Source of the DNA: Planctomycetota bacterium
GTDB lineage: Bacteria > Planctomycetota > Planctomycetia > Planctomycetales > Planctomycetaceae
DNA: 43,216 nt
Assembly: GCA_018242525.1 (NCBI GenBank)
Contig: JAFEBS010000032.1
Location: forward strand, 1-43,216
Reading direction: 5' to 3'
Under the pieces are notes generated by a model that saw nothing but the letters and a program-made list of their open reading frames with translations, ran no database searches and was not told where the DNA came from. A program made the translations under genes and the position numbers. This document shows positions 8,153-17,105 of this stretch, one piece after another (position 1 is the first letter of the stretch; each line of letters begins with the position of its first letter).

Positions 8153-8926
8153 GTGATCGACATTCCCACACTTCTTGCCGAATCGTTCGTCCGCCAGGCG
8201 CAATGGCATTCTGAACTGGCGTCGACCAACAGCCGCGCCCTGGAACTGGCCGCGGATCTGTCTGTCGTGACACCCTTGCTGATTGGCGCCACCACTCAAA
8301 CGGCAGGCCGCGGACGCGGCACGAACCGCTGGTGGGCCGGCGACGGGACGCTGATGTTTTCCATCCTGTTCGACATGCCGAGACTGGGTTTGCCCCAGTC
8401 CGAATGGCCACGCTTCTCGCTGGCGACGGCGCTGTCGATTGCCGAAACCATCGAAGCCTTCTTGCCCAATGTTCCCGTCGGTTTGAAATGGCCAAATGAT
8501 GTCTGGCTGGGAAATCGGAAAACCTGCGGCATCCTGATCGAACAGTCCGATCGCAGTCCCGGCCGACTGGTTGTCGGGATTGGCCTGAACATCAACACTC
8601 AGTTCGCCGATGCTCCCGACGATCTGCGCGCCATTGCCACGTCGCTCTATTCCGAGTCCGGGCAGAAGTTCCCCCTGTCCGACGTGTTGTTTCGCCTGCT
8701 GCAACGCTGGGACATCAACATCGCCGCTCAGCGCAGCGGCGACTGGAACCTGCAGCGCTTGTGGTCCCGCCTGTGCGTCCTGAAGGGCCGACAGGTCCGG
8801 GTGACTGCCGCGAGCGGTGAGACGACAGGACTGTGCCAGGGAATCGCCGACGATGGTGCCCTGCTGATTCTTGAAGGCAACCAGGTAATCCGTTGTTATG
8901 CCGGCACTGTTCGCACGATCGACTGA
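8153..8926 (+). CDS. birA: biotin--[acetyl-CoA-carboxylase] ligase (no DNA-binding domain)
   Basis: Attaches biotin, via biotinyl-AMP, to the carrier lysine of acetyl-CoA carboxylase or other biotin enzymes. 257 residues: catalytic domain with TNSRALELA near residue 25, the ATP/biotin loop GRGRGTNRWW at 53-62, LKWPNDVW (catalytic Lys at 112), CGILIEQS and VVGIGLNIN at 141-148, then a C-terminal SH3-like part (LKGRQVRV). The N-terminal helix-turn-helix of bifunctional BirA is absent, so it is a monofunctional ligase and not a repressor. Start is a GTG at 8153, 45 bases after msrA; no in-frame ATG gives a complete domain. Confidence 0.92.
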   Translation: MIDIPTLLAESFVRQAQWHSELASTNSRALELAADLSVVTPLLIGATTQTAGRGRGTNRWWAGDGTLMFSILFDMPRLGLPQSEWPRFSLATALSIAETIEAFLPNVPVGLKWPNDVWLGNRKTCGILIEQSDRSPGRLVVGIGLNINTQFADAPDDLRAIATSLYSESGQKFPLSDVLFRLLQRWDINIAAQRSGDWNLQRLWSRLCVLKGRQVRVTAASGETTGLCQGIADDGALLILEGNQVIRCYAGTVRTID

Positions 8927-8931
8927 CGTAC

Positions 8932-8950
8932 CCGACGCTGCCAGCGTCGG
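8932..8950. terminator. compact palindrome just after birA
   Basis: CCGACGCTG and its complement CAGCGTCGG are separated by one base, forming a strong GC stem five bases after the birA stop. No T run follows, so if it acts in termination it is not a canonical intrinsic terminator. Confidence 0.3.
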
Positions 8951-9147
8951 CGAACTGCTGCCCGATGCCCCCTGTCTCAATCGACTTTGCATTCGAAAGC
9001 GATCCTCAACGCATGGTACAACATGCGTCATTCAACGAGGCCGCATCCCTTCCGGACGATTTCAGCTCCTTTTTTTCCGTTCGATGTCATTTTGTTCGAA
9101 AAGCCGCGCCCGGTTCCGTGGGCTGCGGCAACTCTTCAGGTACCACG

Positions 9148-11055
9148 ATGAAAACTCAAACCCACCAGAACGAAGCGAATGGCAGACCGGTTGATGAAAC
9201 CGATGCCAGGCTGCTTTCGTTGTTTGCGGATCATCGGGATGAGGACGCATTTGCGGAACTGGTTCGCCGCCATTGTGGACTTGTCGTGGGAGTGTGTCGT
9301 CGAGTCCTGCGAAATGCACACGACATCGAAGACGTGTTTCAGGCGACGTTCCTGGTTCTGGCTCGTGACGTCCAGCGGATTCGGGAACGCAAGTCACTGA
9401 CGAACTGGCTCTATGGAGTTGCTTACCGGTTGGCGAATCTGGTTGCTCGACGAAAGGTCCGTCGCCGAGAAACCGAACTGGCGGAGACCCCGGCCATGAT
9501 TCATCAGGAAGTCCTGGACGACCTCATTGAACTCCATGAACAGCAACTGTTTGACGAAGAACTGCAGGCCCTGCCGGAGAAGTATCGCCAACCCCTGGTG
9601 CTGCATTATCTGGCGGGGCAGTCTCAGCAGGAAGTCGCCGAAGAACTGGGCCTGACGATTGGTTCGGTTGACGGCCTGTTGAAACGGGGACGCCGGCAAC
9701 TGCGTGACCGACTGGCGCGGCGTGGAATTGCCATCGGCGCGGCCCTGGCCGCGGTCCATGCGTCCCAGCACGTCGCCAATTCCGCGGAACTGTCGACTCT
9801 TATCATCACAACCACCCAGGCGGGAATCGCCTTTACAACTCAGACGCCGTTGGCGGCAGCGGTCTCACTTCGCGCTGCCGAACTGGCGGGAAAGGAACTG
9901 GCAACCATGTCACTGTCTGCGAAAATATTCCTGGCCGCAGGAATCACGTTGGGAGCAACAACCCTGGTTGGTGGCTTCGGGCTGGCCGTTGGCCTGGCCG
10001 CATCCCGAACGCCGCTTCAGCCGCAAGAACCACAGCAACCGGTTCGGCAGCAGATTGCAGCGCCGCCAGCACAGGAGTCCCAGGCGACCGCTTTGCAGGA
10101 AATCCAGACGCCACCGGCGACCGTCATTCCGCTCGGGCCGGTCGCCAACCAGAAATCGGTGACACCGAATCAGACGGACCAACTCGCCCAGAACACAGTC
10201 GACGAGAAATACACCAACGCGGACGAGGCGTACGCGATCGGAGCGGCGCTTTACAATGCCCGGAATTTCTCCGACAGCCAGGACCCATTCGAGGCGGCTC
10301 TGCGGATGGCTCCGGATGACAAGTACCGCATTAAGGTCTATCGCGCACTGTTGGGAGCCTATCGCCAACTGCCGGAAATCGACAAGTTTGTGGATGCTGT
10401 TGATTTCATCATTACCAAGTCCGACAGCGCCGCCGAACGTTCGCTCGCCAGGACCGACCTGCTCTCGTTCGTTTTTCAGCGCGGCAAAACGAACGATCTT
10501 GCCAGGCGATACGAAGCCGTCCTGACGAAAGACGACAAGAATGTGACGGCCTTGTATGTCCTAAGCGAACTGTACGCCGATCTGAAACGCGATCCGAAGC
10601 GAAGTGCGGAACTGTTGGAGCGATTGGCGAAAGTCTCTGCTGATGGCGGCGAAAAACTGAATGTTGCCGCCTCCGCCAAACTGGCTCAGCAGTACGTCAA
10701 ACAGGGCAAGTACAAGGAAGGGGCAAGTCTGTTTGAGAAGATCGCGCCGCTGGATGCGAGCCTGGCCGCATGGCACTGGAAGGAAGCGGCCCAGGCCTGG
10801 ATCAAGGCCAAAGACAACCCGAAGGCCCTGGCAGCGGCGAAGGCGGCGGTGGCTGCCGGGCCGGAAAAGCGGGGCGATCTGTTGCTGCACTTCTGGCATC
10901 GTGCCCTGGGTCAGGTCTTCGTGGCCACGGGACAACCGGGAATGGCGATCGAGCACTTTGAGGAAGCCATCAAAAGCACAACGATTGAAGGGTACCTCAA
11001 GGAAACCAAGGCCGAATTGATCACGGCCAGGGAAATGGTCGCCGACCAGAAGTAA
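9148..11055 (+). CDS. ECF sigma-70 factor fused to transmembrane segment and TPR-like tail
   Basis: 635 residues. Sigma region 2 spans about 35-108 (FAELVRRHCG, DIEDVFQATFLVLA, NWLYGVAYRLA), region 4 about 138-192 (LPEKYRQPLVLHYL, QQEVAEELGL, GSVDGLLKRGRRQLRDRL). A hydrophobic segment at about 257-284 (FLAAGITLGATTLVGGFGLAVG) follows, then a Gln/Pro-rich linker and an alpha-helical tail (about 350-635) with TPR-like pairs. Normal ECF factors are ~190 aa; long C-terminal extensions of this type are known from planctomycetes (ECF01-Gob-like groups). The layout suggests a membrane-held sigma factor whose extracytoplasmic tail senses a signal; no separate anti-sigma gene is adjacent. The ATG at 9148 starts just before region 2; the open frame upstream has no sigma similarity. 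Confidence 0.85.
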   Translation: MKTQTHQNEANGRPVDETDARLLSLFADHRDEDAFAELVRRHCGLVVGVCRRVLRNAHDIEDVFQATFLVLARDVQRIRERKSLTNWLYGVAYRLANLVARRKVRRRETELAETPAMIHQEVLDDLIELHEQQLFDEELQALPEKYRQPLVLHYLAGQSQQEVAEELGLTIGSVDGLLKRGRRQLRDRLARRGIAIGAALAAVHASQHVANSAELSTLIITTTQAGIAFTTQTPLAAAVSLRAAELAGKELATMSLSAKIFLAAGITLGATTLVGGFGLAVGLAASRTPLQPQEPQQPVRQQIAAPPAQESQATALQEIQTPPATVIPLGPVANQKSVTPNQTDQLAQNTVDEKYTNADEAYAIGAALYNARNFSDSQDPFEAALRMAPDDKYRIKVYRALLGAYRQLPEIDKFVDAVDFIITKSDSAAERSLARTDLLSFVFQRGKTNDLARRYEAVLTKDDKNVTALYVLSELYADLKRDPKRSAELLERLAKVSADGGEKLNVAASAKLAQQYVKQGKYKEGASLFEKIAPLDASLAAWHWKEAAQAWIKAKDNPKALAAAKAAVAAGPEKRGDLLLHFWHRALGQVFVATGQPGMAIEHFEEAIKSTTIEGYLKETKAELITAREMVADQK

Positions 11056-11074
11056 CGCGGAGCCCATTCCAAGC

Positions 11075-11098
11075 GGGCCGGACCATTTGGTCTGGCCC
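11075..11098 (+). terminator. probable intrinsic terminator of the ECF sigma gene
   Basis: A 10-bp stem GGGCCGGACC / GGTCTGGCCC (one G-T pair) with loop ATTT begins 20 bases after the sigma-gene stop and is followed by the moderately T-rich TGCTTTCGTTT. Position and shape fit a rho-independent terminator. Confidence 0.55.
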
Positions 11099-11346
11099 TG
11101 CTTTCGTTTCGAAGCCGAACAGACCTGGCGGCAGGCATTGCGGACATTTGAAATTGGCGGACTCACGAGATCGACTGGAATCAGGCCGTACCAGCCAATT
11201 CCGAAATTCCGTAGTGCCTGACCCTAGATCCAGCTTCAACTTGTATGATGCCATCCTGTAAAGTCTCCGAACGGCGACAACGCAGCCGTCATGGCAGCTT
11301 GGAATTCAAGCCGACCAACCAGGAATCACTCGACGGACCCCGTTTG

Positions 11347-13434
11347 ATGAATGATTTGCTGACGACCAACTCAATGCGCGACCTCGGCTTTTCCAAAATG
11401 GTCGCAACACGCTTGATCCCTCGTTCGCGCGTCGGGCTGGTGTGGAAAAAAGTACGCGGCGCACCGATCCAATTGGTCGGGTTGCTGGCGTTGATCGTGT
11501 TGCAGATGGGGGCCTCGTCACAGTTCGACTTCACGGAATCCGGTGGAGCGGCCCGATGGCAGGCCAGGCACAATGTGGCTCCGTTAAAACTGGAGCCGGA
11601 TGGTTTGCGGATTCTGATCACGGGTGACGATCCGTTTATCGAAGGACCACCCCTGCGCAAAGCGGTTGGCCCCGGTGCCGTTTGCTTGCGAGTTCGCATG
11701 AGATCCGAAGCGGGTGGCACCGCACAGGTGTTCTGGGCGGTCGGCAATTGGACGGAGGGGCAATCGGTATCGTTCGCCGTGGAAGCGGGGGCCTGGACGG
11801 ACCTCACGATCCCATTGCCAATTCTCGAAAAGGGAACCCGACTGCGATTCGACCCGCCGGGAACGACGGGTATCTGCCACCTCGCCTGGTTGATTGCGGA
11901 AGACGCGGCGGCCAACGGAATCAGCCATGTTGAAGCAACTGCAGACGAATTGAAATTCACCGTCAAAGGTCTGGCAGGAGATCTGGAGGTCGTCGAACTG
12001 GCCCCCTATCAATCACTGGCGGAGGCAATTTCAGGCCCCATTGTCCACACCGGAAAACTCAGTACCTCAGTGGTGTTTTCGATTCCCCGCTTTGAACCCG
12101 TCGGCGCTGTGCGGCGTGATCGAGTGTATTCAGCATTTGTTCCGGTTCAGACTCACAAGAAGTTCGGCCGGATCCCGGTCGGTGCCGCCAGGCATGTCGA
12201 TTCCTTCGCGGGAATCTCGAAATCTGAAGCTCCATTCCCTGTTTCCACGAGTAAAAAAGGCCTGCAGATCCAGATGGCGGATGATGCGCTGAAGCTGGGG
12301 GTTCAGCATGCAGCCTTGAACCTGGACCTGAATCGTATGGTCGATCTGTCGATGAACGCCGCCAATTACGAATGGACGATGGATGGCGAAAAGTACTTCT
12401 TTGACCGCGGCTACGTGGACAGCCTGGGGGTCAAGAAGCTAACCGACGCAGGCTGCGTCGTGACGTTGATCCTGCTCTCGTACGGCAGCGGTGACGCGGC
12501 CCGGGATGCAATCATGCAGCACCCACGCCGTATCGCGAAGCCGCCGAATAATCTGGCGGCATTCAATACTGTCACACCTGACGGACTGCGACATTACAAG
12601 GCCTGCCTGGAATTCCTGGCCGATCACTTTTCACAACCTGACGGCGAGTACGGTCGTGCTGCCAACTACATCGTTGGGAATGAAGTGAGTGCTCACTGGG
12701 AATGGTACAACCTGGGCCTGGCGACGCCGGAATACGCGATTGGCGAGTATGAGCGATCCGTGCGCATCGCGAACACGGCAGTCCGCAAATTCTCGTCCAG
12801 TTCCCGCGTCTATCTGTCCCTGGAGCACCACTGGACCCTGACGTTTGGCAACGATCCCCAGAAGGCGGTGGCGGGTCGAACGTTCATCGAAGAATTCAAT
12901 CGCCTGGCCCAGATGGGTGGCAACTACGATTGGAACCTGGCCTACCATCCGTACCCCGAAAATCTGTTCGAGCCGCGAACCTGGAACGACAAGACCGCCA
13001 CAGCGAGCCCCAACTCCCAGCGGATCACCTTCAAGAATCTGGAACAATTGACGTTGTTCTTTCGGCGACCCGAATTGTTGATCGACGGACATCCGCGGCA
13101 CATCATCCTTTCGGAACAAGGTTTCAACTCCGACGGGACTCCCGAGGGGGACACGGCGCAGGCTGCCGCCTATTGTTATGCGTGGGTGAAGGTCAGTCGC
13201 CTGGACGGCATTGATTCGTTCATCCTGCACCGTCACGTCGATCATTCGGGCGAAGGAGGTCTGAATCTGGGTCTGTGGCGACGCCAACCCGATTCCGTGG
13301 CCACTCCGTCAACGACGCGGCCGATGTACGAAGTATTCAGTAAAGCGGACACTCCGGACTGGGAAGCCGCCTTCAAATTCGCTCTGCCGGTGATCGGCAT
13401 CAAGAACTGGGATGAGATCTTTAGAAAGCGCTGA
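11347..13434 (+). CDS. DUF5722 family exported protein, putative glycoside hydrolase
   Basis: About 695 residues. The N-terminus is basic, then has a hydrophobic segment (IQLVGLLALIVLQMG) that looks like a late signal peptide or anchor. Residues about 60-300 look like beta-sandwich modules. From about 304 (GLQIQMADDALKLGVQHA) to the end it matches what I recognise as DUF5722, a likely (beta/alpha)8-barrel. Clan-A glycosidase features are visible: YIVGNEVSAHWEW with N445-E446, the usual acid/base pair, and IILSEQGF with E590 in the nucleophile position; both sit at strand ends. Enzyme activity and substrate are inference. Start is uncertain: ATGs at 11245, 11248 and 11347 are in frame, and the last is preferred because it is nearest the hydrophobic segment. 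Confidence 0.72.
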   Translation: MNDLLTTNSMRDLGFSKMVATRLIPRSRVGLVWKKVRGAPIQLVGLLALIVLQMGASSQFDFTESGGAARWQARHNVAPLKLEPDGLRILITGDDPFIEGPPLRKAVGPGAVCLRVRMRSEAGGTAQVFWAVGNWTEGQSVSFAVEAGAWTDLTIPLPILEKGTRLRFDPPGTTGICHLAWLIAEDAAANGISHVEATADELKFTVKGLAGDLEVVELAPYQSLAEAISGPIVHTGKLSTSVVFSIPRFEPVGAVRRDRVYSAFVPVQTHKKFGRIPVGAARHVDSFAGISKSEAPFPVSTSKKGLQIQMADDALKLGVQHAALNLDLNRMVDLSMNAANYEWTMDGEKYFFDRGYVDSLGVKKLTDAGCVVTLILLSYGSGDAARDAIMQHPRRIAKPPNNLAAFNTVTPDGLRHYKACLEFLADHFSQPDGEYGRAANYIVGNEVSAHWEWYNLGLATPEYAIGEYERSVRIANTAVRKFSSSSRVYLSLEHHWTLTFGNDPQKAVAGRTFIEEFNRLAQMGGNYDWNLAYHPYPENLFEPRTWNDKTATASPNSQRITFKNLEQLTLFFRRPELLIDGHPRHIILSEQGFNSDGTPEGDTAQAAAYCYAWVKVSRLDGIDSFILHRHVDHSGEGGLNLGLWRRQPDSVATPSTTRPMYEVFSKADTPDWEAAFKFALPVIGIKNWDEIFRKR

Positions 13435-13506
13435 CATCAGGAGCACGGCCAAACGTTCCGGCCGCGTTGGTCCCCCGGGCGATTCGCAGTTCTGATCGGC
13501 GAGAGC

Positions 13507-14529
13507 TCAGCGCGCACCGGCCGCCTGCAACTCACTGGGAACACGCTTATTGTCCGCGGAGGGGGTCTTGTCAGCAGATGCGGGCTTCTGGACGACGTTC
13601 CAGGCCAGGCCGGTACGTTTCATCAGGGCGATGAATGCGTAGGTCATGTCCAGTTCCCACCACCGGTGGCCGTGTCGGGCCGTCTGTTGAAAGGCGTGGT
13701 GATTGTTGTGCCAACCTTCTCCCCAGGCCAGCAGGCCGACCCACCACAGGTTGCGACTGTTGTCCCGGGTTTCATAGGTCCGGTAGCCCCACATATGGGA
13801 TGCGGAGTTCACGGCCCAGGTGACGTGCAGCATATAGACCAGACGCAGGAACATTCCCCAGACAACGAACGAGACACCCGTCCGCACGTCCCAGGCCAGC
13901 CAGCCGACACAAAACAGGATGATTGCCAGGCCGAGGTGCCACCACAGGAACGTCCGATCCAGCAGACGCAGCGAGCGATCTTTCAGCAGGTCGGGGGCGT
14001 ACTGGCGGTACAACTGAGACCAGTGCTGCGAACCGTACTTCGGAAACATCCAATTCATATGACTCCACCACGCGCCATCGCGAGGGGAATGAGGGTCATG
14101 TTCCTGGTCGCTGAACTGATGATGCTTCCGGTGAGCCGAAACCCACATGATGGGTGGGCCTTCCCCCGCCAGGGTGCCAAACAACGCGAACATCCACCGC
14201 AGCGGGCGGTACGTTTCAAAGCTGGCATGCGTCAACAGGCGGTGAAAACCCAGGCAAACTCCCAGGCTGCCAGTCACCCAGCTCAGAATCAGGAACAGGT
14301 ACAGGCCATACCACGTGAAATAAAACGGGGCGGCCAATGCCCCCAGGTGCAGCGATCCAATCCAGAGGACGGCAGCCCATTCCAAACCGTTGCTCCACCT
14401 GGTGGCGGCTGCGGCTGGTCCGTTTCCGGCTTGAACACCTGTGTTCTCCACTGAATCCCATTCATTTTTTGGAGTTTCTTTTGAGTGGCCGATGGCCCTG
14501 TGGTTGAGCGTAGACCCAATAACCCACAT
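13507..14529 (-). CDS. acyl-CoA/acyl-lipid delta-9-type fatty acid desaturase
   Basis: 340-residue membrane di-iron desaturase that introduces a cis double bond into acyl chains. All three histidine boxes are present: HRLLTH at 96-101, HRKHH at 133-137 and HNNHH at 274-278. Four or more membrane helices flank them (about 49-72, 74-95, 112-120 region, 196-214, 222-240). The block FGTLAGEGPPIMWVSAHRKHH and the run ASHMWGYRTYETRDNSRN are typical of the stearoyl-CoA/delta-9 group. Residues 1-45 are hydrophilic and variable, so the true start could be later than the ATG at 14529. It is a single gene, convergent with DUF5722 and divergent from the small gene at 14907; likely role is membrane fluidity control. 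Confidence 0.93.
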   Translation of the reverse strand: MWVIGSTLNHRAIGHSKETPKNEWDSVENTGVQAGNGPAAAATRWSNGLEWAAVLWIGSLHLGALAAPFYFTWYGLYLFLILSWVTGSLGVCLGFHRLLTHASFETYRPLRWMFALFGTLAGEGPPIMWVSAHRKHHQFSDQEHDPHSPRDGAWWSHMNWMFPKYGSQHWSQLYRQYAPDLLKDRSLRLLDRTFLWWHLGLAIILFCVGWLAWDVRTGVSFVVWGMFLRLVYMLHVTWAVNSASHMWGYRTYETRDNSRNLWWVGLLAWGEGWHNNHHAFQQTARHGHRWWELDMTYAFIALMKRTGLAWNVVQKPASADKTPSADNKRVPSELQAAGAR

Positions 14530-14906
14530 TTACACGGAGCACCGTCTAACCGACACGGGGATTCAATGCTAGGCCAAACAGAAAATTCCTCTGTTTTTGC
14601 CACAGTCTCCTGCACCGGGCGAAACCACGTGATTTCGTGAACCGCTCGCTGTTCACGTGGGATTCGGACGCGGCAACACTACAAAACAGGCGGTTTTCGG
14701 GCGTGGGACGCCGGCGAGCGGCGGTCGGCAGCGCCTGTTGTTTCCAATTTCAGGAATTCCTGCAGTTCGGAATATGGCTGGTACGATGAGGTGCGGCCAG
14801 ACTCCGAAATCGATCCCACGATTCCAAGTCCGTTTGCAACCGCGGGCGAGAACGGTAAAGTTTATCGGAATGTAAAGCGTGATTGTCGAGGTCGAAGGGG
14901 CGAGAC
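14530..14906. other. divergent intergenic region upstream of desaturase
   Basis: 377 bases between the divergent desaturase and a small exported-peptide gene. Reverse-strand frames over 14653-14995 overlap the plus-strand gene and have shadow composition. The only clear structure is the palindrome at 14625-14660, listed separately. Confidence 0.5.
14625..14660. promoter_or_regulatory. 8-bp perfect inverted repeat, possible operator
   Basis: CCACGTGA at 14625-14632 is matched by TCACGTGG at 14653-14660; an overlapping GTGAAC/GTTCAC pair lies between them. It sits about 100 bases upstream of the desaturase start on the other strand and 250 upstream of the plus-strand gene. It could be a dyad operator for a desaturase regulator or an RNA hairpin; no factor is known to me. 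Confidence 0.3.
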
Positions 14907-15170
14907 ATGCAGTTTCTGTCAGGGCAAAAAATCCGCTGCGGGATTCGGATCGCGGCCTGTTTGGCGGCAATGGTGGTTCTGGCTCCTTCGTTCACGGGAA
15001 ACAGCCAACTGCTGGCTCAGGCCCCACCCCCGGCCCCCGGACAGTCTCCGGCACCGATTCCGTCCAACGTGACGGTCCCCGGCAGACTGTATGTCATGGA
15101 AGGGATTGTCGTCGTCGTGCTGTTCGCCGGAGCCATTTTCGGCGTTTGTCGCTCCAGCGGGCGAACGTAG
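14907..15170 (+). CDS. small exported membrane-anchored protein (87 aa)
   Basis: An 87-residue protein of unknown function. Residues 1-38 look like a signal peptide (basic start, then IAACLAAMVVLAPSF), followed by a Pro/Ala-rich stretch and a C-terminal hydrophobic helix (GIVVVVLFAGAIFGVC). The ATG at 14907 has AAGGGG just upstream. It ends 15 bases before the ketoacyl synthase gene, so the two are probably co-transcribed. Small size is offset by the good ribosome binding site and the clear topology. Confidence 0.6.
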   Translation: MQFLSGQKIRCGIRIAACLAAMVVLAPSFTGNSQLLAQAPPPAPGQSPAPIPSNVTVPGRLYVMEGIVVVVLFAGAIFGVCRSSGRT

Positions 15171-15185
15171 ACAGAAACTGTGACG

Positions 15186-16472
15186 ATGTCATCCTGTTCT
15201 GCCCAAGACTCTGCCGCCACACCGCGCGTGGTCATTTCCGGTATTGGAATGTGGACGCCGCTGGGAACGGATCGCGAATCCACATGGCAGGCGTTAATCG
15301 AAGGCCGTTCTGGTTCGCGGTGGCTCGCCGCGCCACAGTGGACCGGGGCCGTTCGACTCGCGGGAGCTCCGTGTGAATTGCCGATCGAAACGGCCGACGG
15401 AGCGTTCGATCCGGTCATCGCGCTCGCCCGACAGGTGGCTGCCGGGGCGGTTCACGATTCCGGCCTGTGCCCCGAAGATTTGACCCGGGATTCCACGGGA
15501 GTCGTCTTTGGAACCAGTAAGGGGGGCCTGCACACCGCCAGTCGGATGTTGCAACAGGCAGATCGACAGGACGCTGGCTCAAGCTGGCTGGATGTCTGGC
15601 CGGATGCGGCCGCCAGACATGTCGCCATGTCCGTTGGAGCGTGCGGTCCCGTGCTGGCACCAGTGGCGGCCTGTGCCACCGGTCTGGCGGCCTGTTTGCG
15701 GGGGTACGAATTGATTCGGGACGGCCGATGCGACGTCGTCCTGGCCGGAAGCTCTGACGCGTCGCTGCAGCCTGCGATCCTGGGGTCGTTTCAACGACTG
15801 GGAGTCTTGGCGCGCCCGCAGGACGATCCTTCCGCCGCCTGTCGGCCGTTCGATCTCAGCCGCAACGGATTCGTCGTCGGGGAAGGTGCCGCCTGTCTGA
15901 TTCTGGAATCGTACGATCACGCGACTGCTCGGGGAGCTCGCTGGTACGCCGAATGGCTCGGTGGTCGCATGCTGGCCGACCCCATCGGGCTGACGCAACT
16001 GGATCCCACCGGACAATCCCTGCAGCGATTGTTGAGTGACCTGTTGCGAGTCGTCAGTGCTCGGCCGGATTACATCAACCTGCACGGTACCGCAACGATC
16101 CCCAATGACCGGGTCGAGTCGGCGGCAATCCACGCGATTTTTGGTGAATCTGTCCAACAAATCCCCTGTTCCAGCCTGAAGGGAGGGCTGGGGCATCTGC
16201 TGGGCGCCGCCGGCAGTGTGGAACTGGCGGCCACGCTGCTGGCGATCCGCGACCAGATCCTGCCGCCAACGGTGAACCTCGTTTCACCCGACCCACAGTT
16301 GAATCTGGATTTCGTTCCGCTGCGTGCTCGTTCCTGTCGGATCGACCACGCCTGGAAACTGTCCCTGGGGTTTGGCGGTCACCTGTCGGCCGCTTGCGTC
16401 GGGCGGTTGCGCGGACCCGGTGACAGGACTGAGGAGTTGACGTCGGCGGCACGAAAGCGACGAGACATAAAA

Positions 16473-16490
<18 letters not shown>
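15186..16490 (+). CDS. FabF-like beta-ketoacyl-ACP synthase
   Basis: 434 residues, thiolase-fold condensing enzyme. The Cys-His-His/Lys set of KAS I/II is visible: nucleophile C163 in VAACATGLAA, H300 in NLHGTATIPND, K332 and H337 in LKGGLGHLLGAAG, and a C-terminal GFGGHLSAAC in place of the usual GFGGTN. It is likely catalytically competent, but the altered loop motifs (HGTATIPND for HGTSTPLND) suggest a specialised condensing enzyme rather than the housekeeping FabF. No acyl carrier protein or reductase genes are adjacent. Start: ATG at 15186; a GTG six bases earlier is equally possible. The final codons and stop run into the convergent RNase P RNA gene. Confidence 0.88.
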
Positions 16491-16898
<408 letters not shown>

Positions 16899-16903
16899 GG
16901 CCA

Positions 16904-16932
16904 ACTGTACGACGACGAAGGAGATTCGGAAA
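16904..16932 (-). promoter_or_regulatory. candidate rnpB promoter
   Basis: On the reverse strand TACAGT (16909-16904) ends six bases before the inferred rnpB 5' end, with TTTCCG (16932-16927) at 17-base spacing. The -10 is a good match and the -35 weak. Confidence 0.4.
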
Positions 16933-17105
16933 GGTCGTGACGGAGATTGGTGCTGCCTCAAGCGGATTTCATCGATCGTTCCTCGAGTCATCCGAGGCCG
17001 AAAGTCGTCCCGGATTCGAGTTCTTGTCGTGACTTCCGTGTACAATCAATCCCGATAGTTCGTTGAGCCGCGAAGTCGTCGCATTTTCACCACCAGGTGT
17101 CACTC

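Noticed and set aside
7769..9031. Reverse-strand ORF of 420 codons
   Set aside because: Covers msrA and birA in antisense; both of those are certain.
14653..14995. Reverse-strand ORFs of 81-105 codons upstream of the small exported-protein gene
   Set aside because: They overlap the start of the plus-strand gene at 14907 and show no motif or ribosome binding site.
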